A stretch of 64,000 nucleotides of DNA from Labyrinthula sp. Ha (taxonomy: Eukaryota > Sar > Bigyra > Labyrinthulida > Labyrinthulaceae), in assembly GCA_015227615.1 (NCBI GenBank), contig JAALGZ010000030.1, forward strand, positions 1 to 64,000, written 5' to 3'. Below the pieces are notes generated by a model that was given only the letters and a program-made list of their open reading frames with translations, was not told the DNA's origin and did not search any database. A program made the position numbers and the translations under genes. Shown one piece after another: positions 9,832 through 20,702 of the stretch. How positions within the stretch are numbered: the first letter of the stretch is position 1; every line of letters begins with the position of its first letter.

Positions 9832-12540
9832 TATATTGTTTAGGAATAGGATGTATCTTTTATGGTCTAGGGTTTTTTAAGGTTTAATATCGGTTTGTTA
9901 TTGTAGATGTTACGTTGTTTATGAAATAAGGTTTTTAACATCAATATGGCATTACTAGCATCCAAGTTATCAAAGAGGTACCCTAAGAGTACACTAAAGT
10001 AAAGATATAAATTGATAAAAGAGTAGGTCTATGTATCAAGAGCAGCCTGGACTTCTATACACATGTTTCTTGAACCAAGTCTTGTTTTCTCTACATCTGA
10101 TGAAAAACAATTAGCTCATTGCTTCATCTGAGTCCGCATAACAATGCAAAACAGATATGAAATAAAAGCCATAACGAGCACATAATTTAAATGGCATCAT
10201 ATGAAATGCCTGACTAACTTTGAGGTTAACGACAGGGTTTATCTGGAAAATATTTCGTAAAAAATCAGCTAATGTATACTGCATGAATAAGACATGTTAA
10301 GAGTTTGTATAATATGAAACTGATACCCGTATTGACTGGTATTGACACTGGAAACATCTAGACGAAGCCAAAGTTTAGTTTGCAGAATTCTCCAATACAT
10401 TGAAGGTTTATTATCTGAGGTGCAGTTAGAGGTTTTGATGGAAACTCAAATCTTGTTCTGAGGATTCTTTTCCAAGTTTTAATTAGTTTGCAAGGGGAGC
10501 TCATGGGTACTTTAAGTGAAAATTGAGGAGTTTTAAATATGTCATTGGGGAAATGACCTTAAACGTGATCACGGTGTCTCCTTATACAAAAACATTAGCT
10601 ATTTTACTGAGATAATAATATAACTACAGCCTTGGGTCGGAGATCAACCCATGATATTATAGGTTGTATAGTTTTACATACAGATCCACTCTATAATCCA
10701 AAATGTTTGAGCCTCTACTCACTATCTACACATTTTACAAGGCATTTAGTTTTCAATACTGTAATAAGAGCTTTCAAAATTATGAAGTATTTTTGCAATG
10801 ACATATTGGGGTTCTCTAGGCTTTGACCTAATGGTTCCTGGGTAACTTAGCTCAAGGTTCCTCAAACCCTTTAATGAGATTATTTTCTGTGACAGTGCTT
10901 TCAGATGCTATTGCAAGATTGTCTGCTCAAGCTTTTATACCAACTTGAAAAATCTTTAAATCTAATTTTTTTCTCTCAAGAAAGCAAACTGCTTATCTAG
11001 GGCGCAAAAAAACTTCTGGCTCACTTTCCATATAGCTATAGAGAGTGTTATTCATGTTGAAGGAAGGTATCATCGTTTGAGATTCTGACTTTAACAAATA
11101 ACTCTTTATCTAGCTCTCCAAAACTCGTCTAGGATGATGTGATCTTGTATACAACTAAATGACCTCTATATACAGAAGAAATCTTTTTGCATTAACATTT
11201 GTCCAGATTATCCCGCAAGATCAAAATAGTCTACTGAATGATTATTTAACGTCTTAAGATTTAGTTGATTCATTACCCTCGCTATGTAGCAATGAGCACA
11301 ATAGAGTACGTTCAAGTCCATCCAGGAAGTCAAACTCTCAATTTAGCTACATCTCATGGATCCCTACGGGGTATACTTGATTTATAATGTAACTAAGAAC
11401 CAAATTTATCTAAGACTTGAGATAGTAACTCCAAAGGCATCAGAGCCGTGGTAAGTATATTCCAACATTCACCGTGAAAAGCAAGCTAAAATTTATTTAT
11501 TAAATATGTACATTTGGGTGATTACAAAAATTCAAGAGGTTGTCAGCACAATTGTAGAGTCCACTTATTCTGAATTTTAATTAAAGATTATGAAGTTAAC
11601 AGTTTCCCTGTAGTAGCCAAATTGGTTTATGAACTTAGGAAGGTACTGAGAAACTTTATATTTAAATGGTGTTATTGGAGCTTACTTAGAACTATTTTCG
11701 ACCAAATGAAAAAAAAATTAGTAGATATACATCAGAAAATCAGCATTACTCTGGAAAACCGCCAGAATGATTAAGAGGTTTCTTTAAGCCTGATAACTAG
11801 AGCTAACCAGAACCCCATGAGATTTTAATGTCGTCTATGACATTTTCTCGGCTCTTAACATTAAACTTACCTCAATTTTTAAGTAAACGACTTCGTCCAC
11901 AGGAACTGTCCTCTATAGGATGGAACACTGTGAAATCCTTTCAAATTAATAGATGCTGGACAGAAAATTTCGATCCAAATGAAATATTGATGTACTCTAG
12001 CTATACAATCGCCATTGTACAAACTCATATGAGAGTTTAAGTGGTTAAGTAACTGGAATATTTTGAAAGAAAATTTAGTCTCTACCAATTCAGATCTAAG
12101 ACCTTACTTGGTCAACTTGCTGTTTAGAGAAAGAGTGAGAGAGGAGTGCGACGAAAGTTTTGATACATGTATAAACTCACTTAACAACAGACTTGAACGC
12201 AAAGATACCTGAGTTGGTGCAGGTAAAGCTTAGCTAAATGCACAACGGGTAACGCTATTATTCATAGTTTTGTAGAATATTTAAAACTTTTCTTGATACT
12301 GCTTCATAACCCTCTAAGCTTTTGTAGAAGTTTACCATGGTCCGTAGTACTGCTTAAGATCGGTGACTCTATATATCTGTAGTGTTAAGCTAACTTTGAC
12401 CTACTCAATATATATTAACTGGTTACCCTTTCTCTGAAATAGGTTTCTTCCGATGGTGATAGGACCCTATCTTTACAAAGACAATTTCACGTCTCCTGGT
12501 ATAAGCAAGCGAAGTTTTTTTTATGTACTATGTCTAGTGT
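9832..12540. other. Long intergenic stretch, no supported gene
   Basis: Only short frames without codon structure or recognisable domains occur. Base composition is a little less AT-rich than the surrounding intergenic DNA, so it may contain decayed repeats, but I could identify none. Confidence 0.4.
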
Positions 12541-12714
12541 TTGTTATCGTATAGTTATTCACTTTGGTTAACGGCAATTTTCCGATAGTTTTACTTACCG
12601 TTATTAACGGTAAGCAAAATTGGAAACTTGTTGTTAAACGGAATAATTGTGAAATTAACGGAAATCACGCTAAGCACGATATATAACAGTACGTACCGGT
12701 ATTTTTTTTGTGAA

Positions 12715-12825
12715 ATTCAAGAAACTCGAAATTTTCTCTTCCTGGTTAGAGCCAAAAGCAAACAAATCCAGAAAAAACTGTTTGAGTGAAAAGATTATAA
12801 CGACAATAGAAACACGATTGGTCTT
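12715..12825 (+). repeat. Dispersed repeat, copy 1
   Basis: About 110 bp resemble 62810-62925: GAAACTCGAAATTTTCTCTT here and GAAACTCGGAATTTTCTCTT there, followed by similar CCTG-TTA-GGCCAAAA and later AC-GAC-A-AA-GAAA-AC-GATT stretches. The copy lies inside the inverted-repeat element, so that element probably exists in other, more decayed copies in this genome. Confidence 0.5.
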
Positions 12826-13433
12826 TAAACCTGAACAACAAAATCATTTCTTCGCTGAAGGTTCAAGACTAGCTGCCTTATATTTGGAGATTTTGCATAG
12901 CTGAACTGTCTAAGAGACGTTTTTTCATTGCCAGGATAAATTCAACAATTGGGTCAAAGGCATGAAAACCGGACGAATAAAATAAAACAATGTTGAATTA
13001 AATGCTCCTAAGTACATTTTTTTAGTTTGAGCCAGGATAGGTGCATTCTTATATGAAGAGTATGCAAAGTTTTTGCTATTGCGATTTCCATTTTCTCTCA
13101 GAGTACAGAATCATTTCTTTAAGATTGCCTTGAAAAAGCATATAGAATATTACGCTACTCTCTAAGAATTCATTTTGAGCTGAGACTGAGATAACTTTAT
13201 GTGTAAGGCTTGTAGCCTCAGGAAGATTTTCATGTCAAATAGCTTGCAAATGATGTTAATTCTAGCGTGCACTTACTTCAGAGTCAGATTTTGCTTTAAT
13301 TTTATTCCTTTACAGGAAGAATATAAATATACTATTTTATGAAGACATAATTTGGGAAAACATATAAAATTGTTAAATGATTTTGGGAACACCAAAAGTT
13401 ATCTTTTTTTTTTTGTTTCTTCATTTTACAATT

Positions 13434-13477
13434 CTTAACGTTAAATAACGTATTCCTTAACGTTATTTAACGTTAAG
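13434..13477. repeat. Perfect 18-bp-arm inverted repeat
   Basis: The left arm CTTAACGTTAAATAACGT and the right arm ACGTTATTTAACGTTAAG are exact reverse complements around an 8-base loop. The position is the right end of the inverted-repeat element, so it is probably the subterminal part of that element rather than a terminator. Confidence 0.7.
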
Positions 13478-13983
13478 TAAAATTCAGGCGGTTTTTTTCG
13501 ATAGTTAACGGTAAGCCCGATAAGAAACCTATCTATATTATTGTTCGTTGAACATGTTATTCAGTCTCATTTTAATCAATACTGAAAAGAGTAAATTATA
13601 ACAAATCGAGATTCGGGATATGCGAGAGAAGAGTTAAATCCCGAAATCTTCAGATTCCCGTTAATATACGTCAAAAAGAGCATTGATTTTATATTATAAC
13701 TAAATTTTCGAAATCCCAATAATAAAATATTTCTCGTTTGTCTCGTCTCAACAAAATTTTAATATTATAAATTCTTATTGGTCCGGACAAAACTGGCGTA
13801 TGTCACAATGAAACATAGCACTTAACATTTATATTTCATCATTGAAATGATCTTATATATATATATTATTCTTATTTAACTCTATATTCTTCTCCTTCTC
13901 AGGTAAATAGGAATACACTGTATAGATAAAAAACACCCAGCAATTTTAATTATAAGCCCAGTAAAAAAACTAAACCCAAAAAA

Positions 13984-15105
13984 ATGAAAATAGAAAAAGA
14001 AATAGATGAGAATAAAATCTTCATATGGAGAAATATGTTTAGATTTATCATACTATTTTCTTGTATTATGCTATTTACTCTACAATATCTTACAAGTCAA
14101 GTGAATTTGCTACGAAGCACAACACTAGACACAGAAACTCAAGAACATATAACACTGGAAAACAAACTTAAAGAAGAAACTTTTACAATACTTATATCAA
14201 CATATGATAGAGATAATAAACTGTTTGATAGAATATATAAATATTTACATATTCCTTATGTTGAAGAAATCTATATTGTCTGGTTTGATATAAAACGAAA
14301 AGTTCCAGAAGCTTTTGAAGTTTTCTTAGATCCAAAAAATTTTCCAAACATAACCAAACTTCCAAAACTAAACTTTTTACATTTTGAAAAACATCTTCTT
14401 TCAAATAGACTTCGACAACCACCTGGTGGATTTAAAACTCGTGGTGTATTCAGTGTTGATGATGACTTAAAGATTGATAATAACTTGATAACAAAAGGAT
14501 TTGAATTATGGAAAAAAGGTGGATCAAATAGAGTTGTTGGATATGAACCTCGTATGTTTGATTTATCTGAAGAAGGACAAGGATATAAATGGGATAAAAG
14601 TTGTTTTAATTGTTTATTCAATACTGTTTGGGTAACAAAAGGTGCTTTTATAGATCAAAAATATTATACAGAAGTTTGGAATAAAGAATATAGTTCTGTA
14701 ATGAACTTAGTTGAAAAATATAGAACTGGTGAAGATATGTTAATGTCTTATGTTTTATCAGCCTCAAATTATTTCAATGAAAAAGTTGAGTTATATGTTT
14801 TACAAAAATATTTAGGGTTTCCTGAATTTGAAATTCCAGAATATAGTTTGAAAGTAAATACAACAAGAAATATATTTAGGAAAAAAGCAAAACCACCATC
14901 ACTTTCTCTTGGAGAAACAACTAGTCAACATAGACCTCTTATTCGCCAAGCTTTACAAGAACTCTCTCAAAAAAAATTTGGACTTTCTTCTGGTCCATTT
15001 GAAACAGTTGATCAGTGGAAATTTGTTGATGTGAATATGAATTTTTTTGAGCAAGAAAACCTTTGTCAAAGTGATTTAAAGCAACTTTTGGTTTGCAGTA
15101 ACTGA
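13984..15105 (+). CDS. GT64-type (exostosin C-terminal) glycosyltransferase, paralogue 1
   Basis: A 373-residue type II membrane protein. A short charged N-terminus is followed by one membrane anchor (about residues 18-38, IILFSCIMLFTLQYL) and a luminal catalytic domain starting near residue 60. Landmarks of the GT64 exostosin-like family are TFTILISTYDRDN, VEEIYIVWFD, and the metal/nucleotide-sugar site FSVDDDLKI near residue 157, followed by VVGYEPRMFD and TGEDMLMSYVLS. GT64 enzymes transfer N-acetylhexosamine or related sugars from UDP donors in ER/Golgi. ATG 13984 is the first ATG and directly precedes the anchor. The nearest relative is the gene at 27406-28545; part of the coding sequence is nearly identical between the two. 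Donor and acceptor are unknown. Confidence 0.85.
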   Translation: MKIEKEIDENKIFIWRNMFRFIILFSCIMLFTLQYLTSQVNLLRSTTLDTETQEHITLENKLKEETFTILISTYDRDNKLFDRIYKYLHIPYVEEIYIVWFDIKRKVPEAFEVFLDPKNFPNITKLPKLNFLHFEKHLLSNRLRQPPGGFKTRGVFSVDDDLKIDNNLITKGFELWKKGGSNRVVGYEPRMFDLSEEGQGYKWDKSCFNCLFNTVWVTKGAFIDQKYYTEVWNKEYSSVMNLVEKYRTGEDMLMSYVLSASNYFNEKVELYVLQKYLGFPEFEIPEYSLKVNTTRNIFRKKAKPPSLSLGETTSQHRPLIRQALQELSQKKFGLSSGPFETVDQWKFVDVNMNFFEQENLCQSDLKQLLVCSN

Positions 15106-17345
15106 AAAGTATAACTTTGCTTCTTACTCTTCTTATAAGTTATGTTATCAATACATCCTGGAGGAAAAAGAAGTATTTTAATCTCTCGTTTTTCACGTTT
15201 GCTTTCAAAGAGAAATAAGGAGTTTCTTATAAGAATAAGCTAAAGAATATACAAGCAGATACCATATAGGGTTCTCATATTTTTTTGTATACTTGTGTGA
15301 GAAATAAAATAGGTGATTACTTTGTGTAAGTAAAGCATTAAAAGAAATTTGATGCGAAGCCATCAAATCTAATATAATTTTCTTTAAAGTGTGTCACTAT
15401 ATTCTTACTTTTATAGAAAATGAAAGGGATGTGTATAAAATAAAGCATAATTTGTAACAAAAGATTCATGTTATGTTTCTTCTTTAATTTGTCGTTAGTT
15501 TAGCTCCACTATTAGCAGGATTTGATTTTATTTATAAGTGCTAAGATGTAAGAAATCTTTTTCTATGGAAGAAAACTCTCCTAAATTTATTTTGTACATG
15601 CCCTCTAAATCTAGAATAATTATTTTCACGAAAGGTGTAATAATATCCAACTATTATTAAGGAACGAGAGCTTTTAAGGCTTAATTCGGGTACATGACTC
15701 ATAAATAACTTTCTTTTCTTTGTGGAAAAAATTGAGTAGAATTTTGTTTAAAATAACTTTAAGATATCATATTTCTAGCCAATACAGATGCATTAGGTCA
15801 TTAAGTAATAGTATTACCAAGTTATTACACAAAGCAATATTAATTATTCGGCTCCTTATGACTGGGTTTCGATCTTCTTTAGTGCAAGACCAAAACCCAG
15901 GTATTTTTACTAGATAAAAACCAGGTATTTTGTTCAGGATTTTCTGGAAATTCTAGTATGGAGCAAATGATGATTGTATGGGTGATTTTTCTGCTAGGAA
16001 GAGATTTCTTTTTGTTAACTAAAGCTGTTGCAGGTTTTCGTTTCATTTCAATATTTCGCAAAATTAATAATTTTGTTCATGATTACAAGAACCAGAAGCT
16101 TCTTCTTGTTTTGTGTCTAAAATTGTATTTAGTTATGCCCTGTGTATAATAATTATATAGATATGTCGGTTGTCATTTACAAGCATTAGAAAATTATAAT
16201 AGTATCGAATGGTATTTTGGGGAGTTAAGGCAAAACTATTTTAACAAAAGGAAGATCCAGGAGCAGATTATCACAAAAGAGAAAAGGCTAACTTCGCGCA
16301 ATAGTTTCATAGGAGTTTTTCTCAGTTGAGTATTAAGATGTAGGGTACAGCTCATCTTAGTAATAAAAGAGTTACTAACTGTCATGGAACCTTTTTTGAA
16401 TTCCTTCTTTCGCCTCAATTCAGTTACCGACTTCGGATTTACTTGTGCGTCACAGGACAACGCCTTAATTATTACATTTTAGAAGCCTAGTGCTCTGGTC
16501 AGTACCCCACCTGGATATAGAGTATCTGGGTACTTGAAACATCATCCCGAGTAGATAAAGCCCTTAGTATTTATTAGTTATACAATTGTTGGTTTATGTG
16601 TCATCTCTTGGATTGCTTCTATGCTCTTCCTAAATAAAGATTATGCTTAAGCTGTGTTTGCTTCGGGGTGTTCCAACAAATTTTCAGCATCCTCATATTC
16701 AAGTTGTTGTCTTAGATTTTTTGTTTTCAACTTCTTATACCAAAAAAAAACAGCTTAGACTACTTTGGGTCACAGGTAACACTGTAGTGACCACAAATAT
16801 TTGTTTTTCTTTGCATATTCCGAGGTTGAAATCTGCAGAGTTTGTAAGGACGATATATTTCTGATGTCGCAGTATGAAATAGTAATTGGAACATAGAAAC
16901 ATATTTCTTTTATAATTCTGAAAAATTGGTTCCACCATACGCCAACAGCTCTTACAGCTAGACTTGTTTTTCTACAAATGAGAATATATGTTTAGAAAAA
17001 AAATCAGGCGAAACAGTCGTAAAAACTCTTGCTTTAGTTGTATACGAACGTGTTGTATAAGAACGTAAGAGTTAATCTATTTCTATATACCCTTTCACAC
17101 ATGAGACCTGCTTTACTTAGTGTTGTTCTTTACTAACAAGAAAAACTTAATAAAAAGAAATAAACCCCAACCTAAAATACTCGACAATGAGTTAACCACT
17201 TCCATAAAGAGAACTAACCTAGTGTTTTTAAGTGAACAAATGTTTTCTATCTATCTTTATTAAGTATTACCAAATACTTTTAGAAATATAATATAGTCTT
17301 TTAATATTATTATTATATTTATTTTATATTTAACGACAAAGTTTG
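15106..17345. other. Intergenic stretch, no supported gene
   Basis: AT-rich DNA between GT64 paralogue 1 and the LTR element. Short frames (for example 16643-16864) lack domain or codon signals. Before the retrotransposon insertion the two GT64 genes would have been about 2.5 kb apart. Confidence 0.4.
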
Positions 17346-17350
17346 TATGT

Positions 17351-17844
17351 GTCTATATTTAATTGTTAACGTTTTGGATTACTTGGGCAACTTAAGTATT
17401 TCGGTGAGTAATAGGTAGTAGTTAAGTTATTGTCAGCAGTTTGGTTACTTGTGCTAGTTAAGTAAAGACCTAAAGAATATTAATAAATAGAATAGATATC
17501 GCATATATATTTTGGGGCAATCTGACGTAAGTTAATTAATAACAACAATAGAAAATATAAAACTTGAAAGTTTATCAATCTTACTTGTATTTGATAATAA
17601 AGTAAACCCCTGAGTGTTAACAACGCCTTGTGTGTTTACTAGATTGATACTTAACGAAGTATCGAGGTTTGTGGCTTGAATAGAGCCCTTACAGTGTTAG
17701 AGTTAGGAGATCCCTTAGTATTAAGAGCGATCTGTCTGTATATTTTGGGTTCATTAGATACGATAAAGCACAGTTGCTTTAGAACTCGTCGTTGCAACTT
17801 ATCCTTGCAAGTCTGAACACTCGAGGGTTTTCCGAGTGCACAAA
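17351..17844 (+). repeat. 5' LTR
   Basis: 494 bp, matched almost base for base by 26658-27149. The edges were set where identity with the other copy stops and the TATGT duplication begins. If the duplication is 4 bp, the LTR starts one base earlier with TGT. It contains the element's promoter by family rule; no specific TATA box was assigned. Confidence 0.9.
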
Positions 17845-17864
17845 TTGTTATAACAATTCCTCAG
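17845..17864 (+). other. Very short leader with palindrome
   Basis: Only 20 bases separate the 5' LTR from the gag ATG at 17865. They contain the palindrome TTGTTATAACAA (17845-17856) and no TGG-starting site of the usual tRNA-primer type. Chromoviruses such as Tf1 are known to self-prime, so an unusual primer arrangement is possible here, but that is inference. Confidence 0.5.
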
Positions 17865-20702
17865 ATGGCGGGGAAGAAAAGTGATAAGGGCGCAGCGAAG
17901 CCAACTCGTAGATCAGCGAGGCAAGCTGCCGCCGCGCAGACTCCCGCGAGGGAGGTCGTTGGAGGTAACGTTTCCGGTTCTCAGGAACGGGTTACCTCGG
18001 GTGTAGCGGACCGTGAGGTCACGATCGTAAATCCGGTAACGGGTGCGCAAACGCAATCTCGGATAACTGTCGGAGCTGAACCCAGTTCCACATCTCAAGG
18101 AACTGGCTCGGTCCCAGTGAGTGCGCATCAAGCCACTCAAGTGACATCTGTGCCAACGCATAGCGCTCCTGTGGGAGCAAGAGCTGCGGAATCAGCTGAA
18201 ACAAATATAGAAACCGTTCCAGCGGCTGAAAATACTGGATCAGCAGTACAAGAAGTACAGACTACTCCGCTGCCTGCTGGCTCACAAGCTAGAGCTGGGG
18301 GCAATACCACTGTGACTCGTCATGGTGTGTCTGGGGTGACGAGCAGTGATGCTCCGTCAGCGGCCATTCCTGCCCGCCCCGCGGCAAGCACTGTTCCTGC
18401 AACTGGTGGCAGAAGTTCTAGACCTGTTGAGCGGGTTGAAGCTTCAACTCAGAGTAACGTCTCTGGGGCTACTGCAGCGAGGGGACGTGATGCTGGAGCA
18501 CCTCTGGGATCCCCCCAAGTGCCGGTATCTGTAACTTCTACCCCTCCGTATTCTATGAATGCACCTTCTGCTCAACTATTGAATCCTCCGGACACGCAAG
18601 CCCATGTGGTGGAAACTCAGGTTGATACAAATGTTGGGTATGGAGATAGGGATGCTGAAGCATACCATCCGATGGATGATGAATCTGTCCAATCCTTAGA
18701 GGATGTGGATTTAGATGATCCAGAGGATGATGGAACTATAGGTCCTGACAGGGATGGAAATCGTGTTCCGAGAGTCAATGAAGGAATACGTACAGGTAGA
18801 GGTGCGGCACGTCGCAGTGCACGAGCCTCGATGAACCTGACCACCTTGGCTCAAGATAACGGTTCAGATAGATGGTATGACGCTGTTGTCAATGCTATCG
18901 ACCGGACTAACATGAGCACGGACCATAGGAGCATGGAAAGGCAACCTCTAAGTATCCGTGAGAGAAGGCACTTCGAGACTATGACGGAAAATTGGCTAAC
19001 GCTCAATCCTGAGCAGCAGGCAATAGAGTACGCCGCCGAAGTCGCTATTAATGCGAGAGCTTCTCGGAATGAAAGGTTGGCCCGACATGCTTTGCTCAAG
19101 CAGAAGTCGGGGGGAAGGGAACCATTTACCCTAGACCCTGTATCGCAAGTTTGTTTGTCGACGGATGACCCACAGCATAGGGGCATACTTGATGGAATGG
19201 ATATGTCTATCTTCGACAACTGGCCGGTCATGAGCGACGCGATGGATAAAGCTTATCCTATTATTAAAATGAATTATGTTAATTCACAGGATAGTGCGGA
19301 GTTCATGGCCATAATGAGTAACTCGATGTATAAGTTGAGTGAAAAGCTTAAGGATTTGGCTAGGACATCGGACGTGTTGTTCGCTGAGAATAAGACTCTA
19401 AGGGCGTTAGTTATGAAACTGTCCTCGAGTCCCCCCGGCAACACGTCTAATAGTAGGCCAAGGTATCCTAAACCTCAACTGTTAACGGCTGAGACAATGT
19501 CTATAGAGATCATCAACCAGTTTCTTCATGTTTCAGAAGCGGCTGAAAAGATGGATCCTATGTTTAAGCCTGAACTTTACGTGGATATGAACCTTTTGGA
19601 TGACCTGTGTCCAACTGGAGAGTTTACTCAGATCCTAATGGTATTAAGGGAGCGTAGAGATAGGCTACTTGCTGAAACTACGGATATACCGATGAGTGCT
19701 CTGGAGAAGTTGAAGTGGCCTAACAGTGGCACTTCGTTACAAAACTTCACAAAGTTTTTCCAGAGTATTCGAAAGGTCATCAAAGAGCAATACGTTATGC
19801 GTATTGATAACCATGAGAAGGCTAATCTCTTTGAGATGATCGTGAAGAAATCCCCTAAGGAGATGCAGATGACTAGGGAAATCATAGCTAATAAGATTTC
19901 GGCGAATGTGAACCCTTTGTCTACGCTACATGCTCTCCAGAGAGCCCTTGAAGCTCAGCGACAAGCGGCCATTGATAGGGGCGAGAAGGCACAATATGGG
20001 CCTGATTATTTGCCGACAAGTGCGAACGCGTTGGCTGTGGGGAGCGGACCACCTGAAACTAAATCGCAAAGGCGCAAGAAAAGGAAAGCACTTGCTATGC
20101 AAAGGCAGCTGATGCAGGGCCAGGGGAATACCAACTATATGGCAACTATTCAATGCTACAGATGCAAAGAATACGGCCATTATTCCCGAAACTGTCCTAA
20201 TGCAGCGAATACACCTCGTAAGAGAGCAAGTTTGCTTAAACAAAAAGTTAAGCCGAAACGAGAAGTCCTTAGTGACGACTCGAGTGATGTTCAATACATC
20301 ACTACCAAAAGGCCGCCTCTGGTGAGGACTTTCATCGCTAAGTCAGTGAGTCCTAAGCCCTGCGAAGGCATGCAGGTATTCAACCATGAGTTCAAAGAAA
20401 TCAAAGACGCGATGATGGACTCAGGTGCGGACGCCGTAGTAGCATCTTATGGCAAACACGGAAGTTTTTGCAAAGATGTGAAGGATGCTGAAGGGCAGGT
20501 AACCTCCGCCAACGGGACGATCAGTCCTGTTGTCAAGGTTGGACGTGTAGACCTCAACGTCTTTAAAAATGGTAAATTGAGGCGGAAAGTGAAAGGGCAA
20601 CGTGTCTTATTAGTGGCAGGGGATTGGGACTATTTCCTAATCGATAAACCTGCACTAAGAATGATGCATTTGTTACCCGAGCAAAATATGGAGCTCGGGT
20701 AG
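17865..20702 (+). CDS. Gag-protease (fossil element 2)
   Basis: 945 residues from ATG 17865. The first 250 residues are Ala/Ser/Thr/Pro-rich and basic (MAGKKSDKGAAKPTRRSARQ), probably disordered. An acidic stretch (DDESVQSLEDVDLDDPEDDG) and a basic RTGRGAARRSARAS patch follow. The capsid-like region is at about residues 320-740. A CCHC zinc knuckle CYRCKEYGHYSRNC lies at 20155-20196. A retropepsin-like domain with MMDSGADAVVAS (near 20415-20450) and GDWDYFLI closes the ORF. Protease therefore lies in the usual Ty3 position, unlike in the element at 1-6890. Pol follows immediately in the same frame. Confidence 0.88.
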   Translation: MAGKKSDKGAAKPTRRSARQAAAAQTPAREVVGGNVSGSQERVTSGVADREVTIVNPVTGAQTQSRITVGAEPSSTSQGTGSVPVSAHQATQVTSVPTHSAPVGARAAESAETNIETVPAAENTGSAVQEVQTTPLPAGSQARAGGNTTVTRHGVSGVTSSDAPSAAIPARPAASTVPATGGRSSRPVERVEASTQSNVSGATAARGRDAGAPLGSPQVPVSVTSTPPYSMNAPSAQLLNPPDTQAHVVETQVDTNVGYGDRDAEAYHPMDDESVQSLEDVDLDDPEDDGTIGPDRDGNRVPRVNEGIRTGRGAARRSARASMNLTTLAQDNGSDRWYDAVVNAIDRTNMSTDHRSMERQPLSIRERRHFETMTENWLTLNPEQQAIEYAAEVAINARASRNERLARHALLKQKSGGREPFTLDPVSQVCLSTDDPQHRGILDGMDMSIFDNWPVMSDAMDKAYPIIKMNYVNSQDSAEFMAIMSNSMYKLSEKLKDLARTSDVLFAENKTLRALVMKLSSSPPGNTSNSRPRYPKPQLLTAETMSIEIINQFLHVSEAAEKMDPMFKPELYVDMNLLDDLCPTGEFTQILMVLRERRDRLLAETTDIPMSALEKLKWPNSGTSLQNFTKFFQSIRKVIKEQYVMRIDNHEKANLFEMIVKKSPKEMQMTREIIANKISANVNPLSTLHALQRALEAQRQAAIDRGEKAQYGPDYLPTSANALAVGSGPPETKSQRRKKRKALAMQRQLMQGQGNTNYMATIQCYRCKEYGHYSRNCPNAANTPRKRASLLKQKVKPKREVLSDDSSDVQYITTKRPPLVRTFIAKSVSPKPCEGMQVFNHEFKEIKDAMMDSGADAVVASYGKHGSFCKDVKDAEGQVTSANGTISPVVKVGRVDLNVFKNGKLRRKVKGQRVLLVAGDWDYFLIDKPALRMMHLLPEQNMELG

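Larger units (their letters stand above)
12550..13525. repeat. Decayed element with inverted-repeat ends (foldback/MITE-like)
   Basis: The left end holds a perfect palindrome at 12594-12614: arms CTTACCGTTA and TAACGGTAAG around one central T. The right end holds a perfect hairpin at 13434-13451 / 13460-13477 (18-bp arms, 8-base loop). The two ends match each other in inverted orientation: TTTTACTTACCGTTA on the left against TTTTACTTAACGTTA on the reverse strand of the right. Both sides also carry CGATAGTT near a TTAACGG motif. The interior has no transposase I can recognise. This looks like a non-autonomous DNA element, with boundaries approximate. Confidence 0.45.

Noticed and set aside
10632-10826. 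Short frame as a small gene
   Set aside because: No signal peptide, domain or codon bias; of a length expected by chance.
12710-12904. Plus-strand frame of 64 codons as a gene
   Set aside because: It lies inside the inverted-repeat element, does not begin with ATG and resembles no transposase. The similarity at 62.8 kb is at DNA level with gaps that do not respect codons.
13984-14621. Minus-strand frames at 14192-14422 and 14271-14621
   Set aside because: They lie opposite the GT64 gene and have no protein-like features of their own.
16643-16864. Plus-strand frame of 73 codons as a gene
   Set aside because: Low complexity of evidence: no domain, no start context, and an opposite-strand frame of similar quality overlaps it.
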